A DNA stretch of 64,000 nucleotides from Niallia sp052318935 (GTDB taxonomy: Bacteria > Bacillota > Bacilli > Bacillales > Cytobacillaceae). The notes under the pieces are model-generated. The model made no database searches and was not told the DNA's origin. It saw only the letters and a program-made list of their open reading frames with translations. How positions within the stretch are numbered: the first letter of the stretch is position 1; each line of letters starts with the position of its first letter. The DNA lies in assembly GCA_052318935.1 (NCBI GenBank), contig JBQRKO010000002.1. One strand, given 5' to 3'. Below are positions 18,179 through 26,869 of this stretch, in pieces. Made by a program: the position numbers and the translations under genes.

Positions 18179-18427
18179 ATGGCAAAATATACTATCGTAG
18201 ATAAAGACACATGTATTGCGTGTGGAGCTTGTGGAGCTGCTGCACCAGACATTTATGATTATGATGATGAAGGCCTTGCATTTGTTACTTTAGATGATAA
18301 TGAAGGTACTGCAGAAGTTCCTGAAGTTTTATTAGATGATATGTTAGATGCTTTTGAAGGCTGCCCAACAGATTCAATTAAAGTAGCTGACGAGCCGTTT
18401 GAAGGCGACGCACTTAAATTTGAATAG
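18179..18427 (+). CDS. fer: Ferredoxin, [4Fe-4S] type
   Basis: 82 residues. Cluster ligands are in CIACGACG and the distant GCPTDSIKV; the rest is strongly acidic (YDYDDEGLAFVTLDDNEG), typical of Bacillus ferredoxin. It is a small soluble electron carrier, known in Bacillus as electron donor to cytochrome P450s and desaturase. The ATG at 18179 is chosen over an in-frame ATG 14 codons upstream because GGAGG lies just before it and MAKYTIVDKDTC is the family N-terminus. Transcribed divergently from ypbB. Confidence 0.96.
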   Translation: MAKYTIVDKDTCIACGACGAAAPDIYDYDDEGLAFVTLDDNEGTAEVPEVLLDDMLDAFEGCPTDSIKVADEPFEGDALKFE

Positions 18428-18430
18428 TAG

Positions 18431-18471
18431 AAAAAAGGAAGCGGTATGAATACCAGCTTCCTTTTTCTTTA
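18431..18471. terminator. Bidirectional terminator between fer and ribU
   Basis: AAAAAGGAAGC / GCTTCCTTTTT stem with T-runs on both strands; shared by convergent fer (+) and ribU (-). Confidence 0.85.
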
Positions 18472-19041
18472 TACATTTCGATATTGTATTTGTTTTTGAA
18501 TCCATACACTCATTTTAGTAAAAATAAGCATAAAGATTGCAGAAATGATGACACCTTTTAATAGATTAAAAGGCAAAATACCTTTTATTACTGTTTCTCT
18601 AATATCCATCGGGAACTTCGTTAATTCTATAAATACTGGCAAAAGGACAAAATAATTAAATAAACTTAACGCCACAGTCATTGACAGCGTACTGATTATT
18701 AGTCCGACAACCATTCCTCTTTTGGACTTCATTTTTTGATAAATATAATAACTTGGAAGTATAAAGGATACACCAGCAAGAAAGTTTGCCATATGTCCAA
18801 CTGGAATGCCAGTTTCGCTTCCTGTGATAAAATAATCGATGATATTTTTGATTAATTCTACTAAAATACCAGCAGCAGGTCCAAAGATTAACGCCGCAAT
18901 TAATGCAGGTACATCGCTAAAATCAATGAGCAGCCAGTTTGGAAATGGCGGTATCGGAAAATTAAGCATCATTAAAACATAAGCTAAACCGCTTAACATC
19001 CCAACCGATACATAAGTTCTTACATTCATCTTTTTTCTCAT
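18469..19041 (-). CDS. ribU: Riboflavin ECF transporter substrate-binding subunit RibU
   Basis: 190 residues, six membrane helices; family motifs near the N-terminus (LMMLNFPIPPFPNWLLIDFSDVPALIAALIFGP is the diagnostic stretch, containing DFSDVPA) and NIIDYFITGSETGIPVGH. It binds riboflavin/FMN precursors and works with the general ECF module (EcfA, EcfA', EcfT). ATG 19041 has AAGGAG nine bases upstream; an ATG nine codons earlier is less likely. Expression is governed by the FMN riboswitch and terminator upstream. Confidence 0.95.
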   Translation of the reverse strand: MRKKMNVRTYVSVGMLSGLAYVLMMLNFPIPPFPNWLLIDFSDVPALIAALIFGPAAGILVELIKNIIDYFITGSETGIPVGHMANFLAGVSFILPSYYIYQKMKSKRGMVVGLIISTLSMTVALSLFNYFVLLPVFIELTKFPMDIRETVIKGILPFNLLKGVIISAIFMLIFTKMSVWIQKQIQYRNV

Positions 19042-19118
19042 TTTCCTCTTCTCCTTTTCAGGATCCATCTCACCTAAAGAAGAAAGATTCTAGCATTGTT
19101 CACACAGCCTAAATAAAC

Positions 19119-19154
19119 CCCAAAAACCCCCAAGTCATAGTACACTTGAGGGAG
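19119..19154 (-). terminator. Expression-platform terminator of the FMN riboswitch
   Basis: On the minus strand CCCTCAAG pairs with CTTGGGGG, followed by TTTTTGGGG. It lies between the aptamer and ribU, the place for FMN-induced premature termination. Confidence 0.85.
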
Positions 19155-19213
19155 AGTTATAAAGGTATGCTAAACAAACGTTCGTATATATATATTTTGA
19201 ACGGTGCAGAACC

Positions 19214-19345
19214 TCCATCTTCTCCCATCCAGACTGTACTGTCGGTTTTGGATTTTCACCAAATCAACCTACCGAAATAGGTTCACGGACTTTGAAGGCC
19301 ACCCTTCATCACCGCCGGTCGGGAATTTCACCCTGCCCCGAAGAT
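19214..19345 (-). promoter_or_regulatory. FMN riboswitch (RFN element)
   Basis: On the minus strand, reading from 19345: TCTTCGGGGCAGGGTGAAA, CCCGACCGGCGGTGAT, then CCGTGAACC, GGTTGATTTGGTGAAA, and CAGTCTGGATGGGAGAAGA at the 3' end. These are the conserved RFN blocks, with the P1 halves TCTTCGG / (A)GAAGA at the ends. When FMN binds, the downstream hairpin at 19119-19154 should terminate transcription before ribU. Confidence 0.97.
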
Positions 19346-19638
19346 AGATCAATATTAATTTTAAATACATATATTATTATACAAAATAAACATCATTCTG
19401 TGAAGAAGTTAGCATTAAACTCACCGGATTTATGTATAAATTATATATTCTATAATTTGTTCCTTTGCTTTTATAGTAGAAATTATTAATTTTTGTTTAT
19501 TTTCTGTTATTTTTATATATTTTGGTCCAAACTTTCACATTAGGTCTTGAGAAATAAAAAATAATCAACAATAATAAAATAGGACAACTGATTTTACTCT
19601 TAAAGACATAATACTACGTTATGGCAGGTGAAGAGAAA
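19346..19638. other. AT-rich divergent promoter region ribU / serA
   Basis: Nearly 300 bases, very AT-rich, holding the promoters of both divergent transcripts. I found no T-box or other RNA leader upstream of serA. Confidence 0.4.
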
Positions 19639-21213
19639 ATGTATCAAATTTTAGTAGCAGACGCAATTAGCGAAATCGGATTACAGCCTTTATTAGAAAT
19701 GCAATCGGTAAACATTATTCAAAAAAAGACCGATAATCCCGATGTTGATTTAACTTTGATTGATGCTTTACTAATCAGAAGTGCAACGACCGTTACTGAT
19801 GAACTTCTTCAACAAATGCCTAACCTAAAGATTATTGCTCGTGCTGGTGTTGGCGTAGATAATGTTGATATCAACGCAGCAACAAAAAGAGGGGTTATTG
19901 TCGTTAATGCACCGGACGGAAATACTATTTCCACTGCTGAGCATACTTTTGCAATGATGGCTTCCTTGATGAGAAAAATTCCACAAGCACATCAATCCGT
20001 TAAAAATCTAGAATGGAAACGAACTGCTTTTGTTGGAACTGAATTAAACGGCAAAACTCTTGGTATTATCGGTTTCGGCAGAATTGGTTCTGAATTGTCT
20101 AAACGTGCAAAAGTGTTTGGTATGAGTGTGGATGTTTATGATCCTTTCTTAACAAAAGAAAGAGCCGACCAGCAAGGAGTAAAAGCCTGTTCTTTAGATG
20201 AATTGTTAAAAAATGCGGATATTATTACCGTTCATACACCATTAACTCCCGAAACAAAAGGATTAATAAACACAGAGGCTCTACGAAAAACGAAAAAAGG
20301 GGTTTACTTCCTCAATTGTGCCCGCGGGGGCATTATTGATGAGTTAGCGCTTGCTCAATTCATTGAAAATGGCCATGTAGCAGGAGCAGCTATTGACGTA
20401 TTTGAGGTGGAGCCGCCAATTGACAACCCATTAGTGAATCTAGACAACGTAGTTGTTACACCACATTTAGGTGCATCAACAAACGAAGCACAACTGAATG
20501 TAGCAACTCAAGTAGCACAGGAAGTTCGGGTATACCTAGAAGGGAAACCTGTTGCAAACTCTATTAATTTACCTGCTTTATCCAAAGATATTTTTGAAAA
20601 AATAAAACCGTTCCATCAATTAGCAAAACAAATGGGTTCTATCCTATCTCAATGTATGCAACAAGGCATTCAAGAAATTACAATTACTTATTCTGGTTCT
20701 GTTACTGACTTAGAAACTACTTATCTTTCCAAAGCAATGATCTCTGGATTCTTTGGAAACCGTGTGGATGTATACGTTAATGAAGTAAATGCATTATTAA
20801 CAGCAAAAGATCGAGGCATTACAGTTGGCGAAAAAATTGCCAATAACACGTATGGCTACTCTAACTTAATCACCGTAACAGCAAAAGGAGAGCATACTAG
20901 TTTTACTGTTAAAGGAACGTATATTGAAAACTATGGGCCGCGAGTTGTTTACTTAAATGGATTCCATATTGACTTTAACCCTGAAGGAAATTTAATATAT
21001 GTTCAGCATATGGATAAACCAGGCGTGATCGGAAGAGTTGGTAAAATTCTTGGAGACTGCTCTATAAATATTGCAACGATGCAAGTAGGCCGTAAAGAAG
21101 CTGGCGGAGAAGCGATCATGATTCTTTCATTTGATAAACCAATCGAAGACAGCTCTATTGCAGCTATTAATCAACTTGATGATATTACTTCTTTAATTCG
21201 TATTATTTTATAA
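19639..21213 (+). CDS. serA: D-3-phosphoglycerate dehydrogenase
   Basis: 524 residues: substrate domain split around an NAD-binding Rossmann domain (GIIGFGRIGSELSKRA), active-site region RAGVGVDNVDI and the H of HLGAST; then an ASB domain and a C-terminal ACT domain (IYVQHMDKPGVIGRVGKIL), where serine would act as allosteric inhibitor. It is the first step of serine synthesis. ATG 19639 has AGGTGA upstream and gives MYQILVADA, like family members; an in-frame ATG six codons earlier lacks a site. The TAA stop lies inside the left target duplication of repeat A4. Confidence 0.96.
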   Translation: MYQILVADAISEIGLQPLLEMQSVNIIQKKTDNPDVDLTLIDALLIRSATTVTDELLQQMPNLKIIARAGVGVDNVDINAATKRGVIVVNAPDGNTISTAEHTFAMMASLMRKIPQAHQSVKNLEWKRTAFVGTELNGKTLGIIGFGRIGSELSKRAKVFGMSVDVYDPFLTKERADQQGVKACSLDELLKNADIITVHTPLTPETKGLINTEALRKTKKGVYFLNCARGGIIDELALAQFIENGHVAGAAIDVFEVEPPIDNPLVNLDNVVVTPHLGASTNEAQLNVATQVAQEVRVYLEGKPVANSINLPALSKDIFEKIKPFHQLAKQMGSILSQCMQQGIQEITITYSGSVTDLETTYLSKAMISGFFGNRVDVYVNEVNALLTAKDRGITVGEKIANNTYGYSNLITVTAKGEHTSFTVKGTYIENYGPRVVYLNGFHIDFNPEGNLIYVQHMDKPGVIGRVGKILGDCSINIATMQVGRKEAGGEAIMILSFDKPIEDSSIAAINQLDDITSLIRIIL

Positions 21214-21216
21214 TAA

Positions 21217-21313
21217 GGCTGTGTTAAAGCTAATTGTTGATTTTGATACTTTGTTGATTGGATCGGAAAGCGAGTGCCTCTCGCTGCAATCATCAGGCAA
21301 GTTTAACAGAGCC
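21217..21313 (+). repeat. Family A MITE-like element, short copy A4 (97 bp)
   Basis: Ends GGCTGTGTTAAAGC and TTTAACAGAGCC. Perfect 8-bp duplications TATAATAA at 21209-21216 and 21314-21321. The left one includes the serA stop TAA. The interior lacks most of the GC-rich core, so a deleted derivative has itself transposed or was deleted after insertion. Confidence 0.87.
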
Positions 21314-21338
21314 TATAATAAAAAATCTTTTTTACAAT

Positions 21339-21543
21339 GGCTGTTTTCTCAAAGTTTGTTGTTTTTTACGTAAAAAAATGGAAGACGAAGTACTCAGCAG
21401 ACTGAATATACGTAGACTCCTGTCGGAATGCGAGAAAGACGAGACTTAAGCAGAGCGTATGCGACGGGAGGCTCGACGCTCGCTAAACGGACGAAGTGTA
21501 TTCAGGCTGCGAGTTTAAAACAACAATCTATACGAAAACAGTC
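21339..21543 (+). repeat. Family B MITE-like element, copy B2 (205 bp)
   Basis: Ends GGCTGTTTTCTC and GAAAACAGTC; perfect 8-bp duplications TTTACAAT at 21331-21338 and 21544-21551. It lies only 25 bases after A4, so two families inserted side by side behind serA. The core stem is partly degraded (CTCCTGTCGG against ACTTAAGCAGAG). Confidence 0.88.
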
Positions 21544-21556
21544 TTTACAATAAGAC

Positions 21557-21594
21557 AGGAGCCAGCTTTTCAATTAGAAGAGCTGGCTCTTTGT
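21557..21594 (-). terminator. Hairpin downstream of the sulfate transport operon
   Basis: GAGCCAGCT (21559-21567) pairs with AGCTGGCTC (21581-21589). The minus-strand tail is only weakly T-rich, but its place 30 bases past the cysA stop fits a terminator. Confidence 0.55.
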
Positions 21595-21621
21595 AAACAT
21601 ATATTATTTTGATTGCTGCAT

Positions 21622-22668
21622 TTAAAATACTTTTATTTCCCTTGGTCTAACATATACCACGTCGCCTTTTTTCACTTTTAAAGCACTGAATTGTTCATTT
21701 GTTATCTCTACCTCTAAACTTCCCTGTATATCTGTTCTCGACACTTCTAGGCGAACGACACTTCCTACTTTTTGAATATGATGTATTACTGTTTTAATAG
21801 AACTGCTATCCGAATATTTATGTTCAATAATAAAATGGTGTGGTCTGACATACCCTATTCCATCTTCTCCTGCTAAGTGAACTGGAATGTCAAACTTTGC
21901 ACTTCCTGAAGATAACTTCCCTTTTTCTATATGACCTTTAAATATATTGACACTTCCTAAAAAGTCATATACAAAAGGATTAGCTGGAAATTCATATACT
22001 TCCTCCGGTGTACCAATTTGTTCAATTTTCCCTTCATTCATTATCACGACTCTGTCAGCCACATCCAACGCCTCTTCTTGGTCATGTGTTACAAATATAC
22101 TCGTAATTTTATATTCATCATGCAATTTTCGCAGCCAACGTCTTAATTCTTTTCGAACCTTGGCATCTAAAGCGCCAAAAGGCTCATCCAGCAATAAAAT
22201 ATTCGGTTCTACTGCTAATGCTCTTGCTAGAGCAACCCGCTGCCTTTGTCCGCCAGACAATTGAGAAGGAAACCGATCAGCATATTGGTTTAATTTAACA
22301 AGCTCCAATAGTTCATTTACTTTGGCTGTTATCTCTTTTTTTGTTTTTCTATATTTTTTTGGTTTTACTTTTAAGCCATAGGCAACATTTTCAAATATAG
22401 TCATATGGCGAAATAATGCGTAATGTTGGAAAACAAAACCTACATTTCGATCTTTTACATGCGTATCTGAAAAATTCTGATTATGAACAATTATACTGCC
22501 ACTATCTTGATATTCTAATCCCGCAATAATACGCAGCAAAGATGTTTTTCCTGAGCCCGATGGACCTAATAAGGCAACAAGTTCACCTGTATTGACTTGC
22601 AAATTAATATCTTGCAGGGCTTCATAACTTCCGTAGTTTTTTGAAATATTTTCGATAATAATGCTCAA
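21622..22668 (-). CDS. cysA: Sulfate/thiosulfate ABC transporter ATPase CysA
   Basis: 348 residues. Walker A GPSGSGKTSLLR (about 34-45), signature LSGGQRQRVALARALA, Walker B ILLLDEPFGALDAK, H-loop FVTHDQEEALDVADR, then a C-terminal regulatory OB-like domain. The family imports sulfate. TTG start at 22668 with AGGAGGGGAAGAT upstream. Last gene of sbp-cysT-cysW-cysA, 11 bases after cysW. Confidence 0.93.
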   Translation of the reverse strand: MSIIIENISKNYGSYEALQDINLQVNTGELVALLGPSGSGKTSLLRIIAGLEYQDSGSIIVHNQNFSDTHVKDRNVGFVFQHYALFRHMTIFENVAYGLKVKPKKYRKTKKEITAKVNELLELVKLNQYADRFPSQLSGGQRQRVALARALAVEPNILLLDEPFGALDAKVRKELRRWLRKLHDEYKITSIFVTHDQEEALDVADRVVIMNEGKIEQIGTPEEVYEFPANPFVYDFLGSVNIFKGHIEKGKLSSGSAKFDIPVHLAGEDGIGYVRPHHFIIEHKYSDSSSIKTVIHHIQKVGSVVRLEVSRTDIQGSLEVEITNEQFSALKVKKGDVVYVRPREIKVF

Positions 22669-22679
22669 ATCTTCCCCTC

Positions 22680-23552
22680 CTAACGTGTAAACATGTTGTC
22701 CTCTTTCTTTGAATCAATAAAACTTTTAATAATCAAAGTGATAATCGCAAAAATGGACATAAGCGATGCAACGGCAAAGGATGCAGAAAATTGATATTCA
22801 TTGTATAAAATTTCTATATGAAGCGGCATCGTATTGGTCATTCCTCTTATATGGCCTGAAACGACCGAAACTGCGCCAAACTCCCCTATTGCCCTTGCAT
22901 TTGCCAAAATCATGCCATAAATCAAAGCCCATTTAATATTAGGAAGGGTAACATAAAAGAATGTTTTTAAACCACTTGCCCCTAAAATAATGGATGCTTC
23001 CTCTTCGGAAGTTCCTTGATTTTGCATGATAGGAATTAATTCCCTCGCAATAAATGGAACCGTAACAAAAAGTGTTGCTAAAACAATACCAGGAACAGCA
23101 AAAATAATCTTTATATTGTGTTCCAGCAAAAATGGTCCAAATAAGCCATGAAGACCGAATAATAAAACAAAGATAAGACCTGCAATAACTGGTGAGATGG
23201 CAAATGGCAAATCTATTAATGTTAGGAGAAGATTTTTTCCTTTAAACTGATACTTTGAAATCGCCCAAGCTGCAATGACACCAAAAATAGTATTTACTGG
23301 CACTGTAATAGCCACAATTAAAAGCGTAAGTTTTATGGCTGCAATAGCATCTGGATTAGAAATTGCTTCTACATACACCGAAATTCCTTTTTCAAAAGCT
23401 TTAACAAAAATAGCAGCTAACGGAACGATGAGAAAAAGACTTAAAAATACTAGAACGATAGATATTAAAATCCACTGTATAAAAACTGGATCTTTTTTTA
23501 CAGCAAGATTATTTATTAAAGGTTTCGTAGAAATTTGTATATTTGCATCCAT
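22680..23552 (-). CDS. cysW: Sulfate ABC transporter permease CysW
   Basis: 290 residues with six membrane helices and the EAA loop (EEEASIILGASGLKTFFYVTLPNI). Family features ANARAIGEFGAVSVVSGH identify a CysW-type sulfate permease. It pairs with CysT to form the channel. 12 bases separate it from cysT; RBS present before ATG. Confidence 0.93.
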   Translation of the reverse strand: MDANIQISTKPLINNLAVKKDPVFIQWILISIVLVFLSLFLIVPLAAIFVKAFEKGISVYVEAISNPDAIAAIKLTLLIVAITVPVNTIFGVIAAWAISKYQFKGKNLLLTLIDLPFAISPVIAGLIFVLLFGLHGLFGPFLLEHNIKIIFAVPGIVLATLFVTVPFIARELIPIMQNQGTSEEEASIILGASGLKTFFYVTLPNIKWALIYGMILANARAIGEFGAVSVVSGHIRGMTNTMPLHIEILYNEYQFSASFAVASLMSIFAIITLIIKSFIDSKKEDNMFTR

Positions 23553-23564
23553 TTTTATTCTCCT

Positions 23565-24407
23565 CTACCTGCTTAAATATTTCCGATTGCTCCACCATTG
23601 AAGAAAATTAATACAAAACAAAATAATAAACGTAATGATCAGCATCCCTGCCGCAACAGCAGTAGCACCTTTATAATCATATTGCTCCAGCTTCGTCATG
23701 ATTATTAATGGGGATATTTCTGTTTTAAACGGCATATTGCCTGATATAAAAACAACAGATCCATATTCTCCTAAAGCGCGGGCAAAAGAGAGCGCAAATC
23801 CAGTGATGATTGCCGGAATCAACTCCGGCAATATCACTCTGAAAAAAGTTTGAAATCTGTCAGCCCCCAACGCAGCGGATGCTTCCTCTACTTCTGCCTC
23901 GATATTTTCTAAAACTGGCTGTACCATCCTTACAACAAACGGCAATCCGATAAAAACTAATGCAATGATGATTCCAACAGGTGTGAATGCTATTTTGAAG
24001 TTAAAAAATTGACCAATCCAACCGTTAGCAGCATAAAGCGTTGTTAGTGTTATGCCGGCTACTGCAGTTGGCAAGGCAAATGGCAAATCAACAAGACCAT
24101 CTATTATTCTTTTTCCTGGAAATTGATATCTTGTTAGCACCCAAGCTATTAATAAACCGAATATCGCATTAATAAAGGCGGCTGCAAACGCTGTTAGAAA
24201 ACTTAATTTATAAGATGCCAATACCCTTCGTTCTGTAATAATGCCCCAAAATTCATCGAATCCATTTGAAAAAGAATTTAAAAATATCATCGATAATGGG
24301 ATGAGAACGATTAAGGATAAATAAATCAACGTAAACCCTAACGTAAATCCAAACCCTGGAATATGTGATTTTCGTCTTGGCTTCTTATTTATGATTACTT
24401 TTTCCAT
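23565..24407 (-). CDS. cysT: Sulfate ABC transporter permease CysT (CysU)
   Basis: 280 residues, six membrane helices. The motif FALPTAVAGITLTTLYA and the EAA loop EEASAALGADRFQTFFRVILPEL with ALGEYGSVVFISGN are typical of CysT. Partner of CysW. The ATG lies 33 bases after the sbp stop in the same operon. Confidence 0.93.
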   Translation of the reverse strand: MEKVIINKKPRRKSHIPGFGFTLGFTLIYLSLIVLIPLSMIFLNSFSNGFDEFWGIITERRVLASYKLSFLTAFAAAFINAIFGLLIAWVLTRYQFPGKRIIDGLVDLPFALPTAVAGITLTTLYAANGWIGQFFNFKIAFTPVGIIIALVFIGLPFVVRMVQPVLENIEAEVEEASAALGADRFQTFFRVILPELIPAIITGFALSFARALGEYGSVVFISGNMPFKTEISPLIIMTKLEQYDYKGATAVAAGMLIITFIILFCINFLQWWSNRKYLSR

Positions 24408-24440
24408 ACCACACCAACTTTTTTCATCTATTCTATTAAA

Positions 24441-25475
24441 TTACGGTTGATAAATTTCATCAAATGTGCCACCATCATTAAAATGTGTTTCTGACGCTTT
24501 TTTCCAACCGCCAAATTCTCCATCTACTGTTACTAAATTAATATCTGCAAATTGATTTTTATATTTGTTTAAAACTTCTTTATTTCGAGGGCGATAGAAA
24601 TTCTTAGCTGCAATTTCCTGGCCTTCCTCTGTATACAAATAGTTTAAATAAGCTTCTGCCACTTTCTTTGTACCTTTTTTGTCCACTACTTTATCTACTA
24701 CTGCAACAGGCGGTTCGGCTAAAATACTGATAGAAGGATTGACGATCTCAAATTTATCGGAACCAAACTCTTTTAATGTTAAATAGGCTTCATTTTCCCA
24801 TGCAATAAGAACATCGCCAATTCCGCGTTCTACAAAGGTTGTCGTAGCTCCCCGCGCCCCGGAGTCTAATACCTCTACATTTTGGTACAATTTTTTCATA
24901 AAGTCTTTTACTTTTCCTTCATCTCCACCATTTGCTTGTTTTGCATATGCCCATGCCGCTAAATAGTTCCATCTTGCACCACCAGATGTTTTTGGGTTGG
25001 GGGTAATGACAGATACATCTTTTTTAATTAAATCATTCCAATCTTTTATGCCTTTAGGATTTCCTTTTTTCACAAGAAATACAATAGAAGACGTATATGG
25101 TGTGGAATTATTCGGTAACCGTTTCTGCCAATTTTCATCTAATAGATTAGCAACTTGCGAGATTTCATCAATATCATACGCAAGAGCCAAGGTTACAACA
25201 TCTGCTTCTAACCCATCTATTACAGCTCGTCCTTGCTTTCCAGATCCTCCATGCGATTGCTTAATTGTCACAGTTTGCCCAGTTTTTTCTTTCCAATTTT
25301 CAGCAAATGCTTTATTAAATTCTTGGTAAAGCTCTCTTGTTGGATCATAAGATACATTTAATAATTCCACATTTTCTTTCGATTTTTTTGTCGTTGTTTT
25401 CTCTGTTTTGCCGCAAGCAGACAAAATTCCAACTAGTAAGATAGTTGATAACAATAAAATAATGCTTTTTTTCAT
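24441..25475 (-). CDS. sbp: Sulfate-binding lipoprotein of the ABC transporter
   Basis: 344 residues. Lipoprotein signal with lipobox LSAC (Cys at about 21); mature part is a Sbp/CysP-type binding protein (SHGGSGKQGRAVIDGLEADVV and ITPNPKTSGGARWNYLAAWAYA are hallmark blocks, the first lining the sulfate site). It delivers sulfate to CysTWA. RBS AGGAGG upstream. The first gene of the operon; a promoter and a terminator-like hairpin precede it. Confidence 0.93.
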   Translation of the reverse strand: MKKSIILLLSTILLVGILSACGKTEKTTTKKSKENVELLNVSYDPTRELYQEFNKAFAENWKEKTGQTVTIKQSHGGSGKQGRAVIDGLEADVVTLALAYDIDEISQVANLLDENWQKRLPNNSTPYTSSIVFLVKKGNPKGIKDWNDLIKKDVSVITPNPKTSGGARWNYLAAWAYAKQANGGDEGKVKDFMKKLYQNVEVLDSGARGATTTFVERGIGDVLIAWENEAYLTLKEFGSDKFEIVNPSISILAEPPVAVVDKVVDKKGTKKVAEAYLNYLYTEEGQEIAAKNFYRPRNKEVLNKYKNQFADINLVTVDGEFGGWKKASETHFNDGGTFDEIYQP

Positions 25476-25511
25476 TTTAAATCCTCCTAATTTGATCTAT
25501 GTACTTGGTTA

Positions 25512-25563
25512 ATGCCGTAAAAAAAGGCATATTACCATCTTAGCTAATCTGGTAATATGCCTT
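25512..25563 (-). terminator. Hairpin with T-run in the sbp leader
   Basis: AAAGGCATATTACCA / TGGTAATATGCCTTT (15 bp) followed on the minus strand by TTTTTTAC. It could end the M23 peptidase transcript, or act as an attenuator, since a good promoter lies between that gene and the hairpin. Confidence 0.8.
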
Positions 25564-25609
25564 TAGTTTGTCTAATCAGCATCTAAAGTACTATTATTTT
25601 TATTAATCC

Positions 25610-25639
25610 ATAATAATCCTTATTATTCATAGTTGTCAA
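25610..25639 (-). promoter_or_regulatory. Predicted SigA promoter of the sulfate operon
   Basis: TTGACA at 25639-25634 and TATTAT at 25615-25610 on the minus strand, spaced 18 bases. Predicted start near 25603 would give a leader of about 128 bases that includes the hairpin at 25512-25563. Confidence 0.6.
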
Positions 25640-25688
25640 CTAGGTTTTTTTATATTTTTTCATTATCCCTACATTTATTACAAATTAT

Positions 25689-26411
25689 CTACAAAAATTT
25701 CACTACTATCGGGAACAAAAGTGAATACGTGTTTTCATCTAAGATAAAATCGATAAAACTATTTTTTGTTTGGGTGGCTTTTTTTGGGTTATGATATGCT
25801 TCCATTCTTTTTATTTCTTTTGTAGCTTGAACTACATCGTTTTCTCGTTGTTTTTGATAGGCAGCATACTTGTCCTTTTTCTGATGTGTGGCATGAACGC
25901 TTTGGCCTACCTCAACATTTCCTAATGCTAAAATAGGGTTAACTGCATTTTTTTTAGTTATCGTCCACTTTTTATTATGTAATTCAAAATGCAAATGAAC
26001 TCCTGATGATTCACCTGTGTTCCCCATCATACCAATGATATCGCCTTTTTCCACTGTTTCATTTTCTTTGACTTTACGTTTATTTAAATGGGCATACACA
26101 GTCTCCATTCCATTATGATGCTTTACAAAAATAACATTGCCATATGACTTAGAAAGATAAGATTTTACAACTCTTCCATCGTCCACCACATAGATTGGAG
26201 AATCAAGCTCTCCAGCAATATCAATCCCTTTATGATGACCATTTCTTGAATTAAATAGATCTGAAATAACTCCATCACTCGGCCATATCCAATCTTTTGT
26301 ACGTTCTGAAATAGAAATGGAACTTGCTTCTGATCGGCTACTCCCTAACAATAAACTAATAAATTGAAGCATAATTGCTGCTATTAGCAGTCTCCTTATG
26401 GACTCTATCAT
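25689..26411 (-). CDS. Secreted M23-family metallopeptidase
   Basis: 240 residues. N-terminal hydrophobic segment (about 6-24) as signal or anchor, then a LytM-type domain with zinc motifs HHKGIDIAG and HLHFELH and the loop YAHL, so it should be an active peptidoglycan endopeptidase. The C-terminal 70 residues are charged (KKDKYAAYQKQREND). It may be a LytH- or SpoIIQ-like sporulation enzyme, but I cannot decide. ATG 26411 is chosen since AGGAGG lies just before it; the open frame extends six codons further. Confidence 0.75.
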   Translation of the reverse strand: MIESIRRLLIAAIMLQFISLLLGSSRSEASSISISERTKDWIWPSDGVISDLFNSRNGHHKGIDIAGELDSPIYVVDDGRVVKSYLSKSYGNVIFVKHHNGMETVYAHLNKRKVKENETVEKGDIIGMMGNTGESSGVHLHFELHNKKWTITKKNAVNPILALGNVEVGQSVHATHQKKDKYAAYQKQRENDVVQATKEIKRMEAYHNPKKATQTKNSFIDFILDENTYSLLFPIVVKFL

Positions 26412-26513
26412 GCTTTCCTCCTTTTTCACTTTAAAAATACATCGCAGAACAACTATTTTTGTCTGCTAACCTCTTATACCCTTATTAGGCATGAAAAAAG
26501 TTATATTACAAAA

Positions 26514-26722
26514 GGCTGTTTTCTCAAAGTTTGTTGTTTTTTACGTAAAAAAATGGGAGAAGAAGTACTCAGCAGACTGAATACACGTAGACTCCTGTGG
26601 GAATGCGAGAAAGACGAGACCCCACAGGAGTGTATGCAACGAGGAGGCTCGACGCTCGCCCGCGGAAAGCGAAGTGTATTCAGGCTGCGAGTTTAAAAGC
26701 AACATTCTATACGAAAACAGCC
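26514..26722 (+). repeat. Family B MITE-like element, copy B3 (209 bp)
   Basis: Ends GGCTGTTTTCTC / GAAAACAGCC. Flanks TTACAAAA (26506-26513) and TTCCAAAA (26723-26730) match at 7 of 8 bases. Full core with GACTCCTGTGGG / CCCCACAGGAG. In intergenic space between rsiX and the M23 gene. Confidence 0.87.
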
Positions 26723-26806
26723 TTCCAAAACAATAGTAGTGATTGATAAGAAGCAGCTTATGAAGGAACAAAGTTTATTATTTCTATTGATAGGGAATCT
26801 ATACAT

Positions 26807-26867
26807 AAAAAAGTAAAACTTCCATCAGTAGGAGTTTTCTTCCTACCCATGATGGAAGTTTTACTTT
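26807..26867 (-). terminator. Terminator of sigX-rsiX
   Basis: AAAGTAAAACTTCCATCA pairs with TGATGGAAGTTTTACTTT, with an inner GTAGGA/TCCTAC stem, and T-run on the minus strand. It is directly past the rsiX stop. Confidence 0.85.
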
Positions 26868-26869
26868 AA

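Noticed and set aside
19346..19638. T-box leader upstream of serA
   Set aside because: No T-box sequence or specifier-type stem recognisable.
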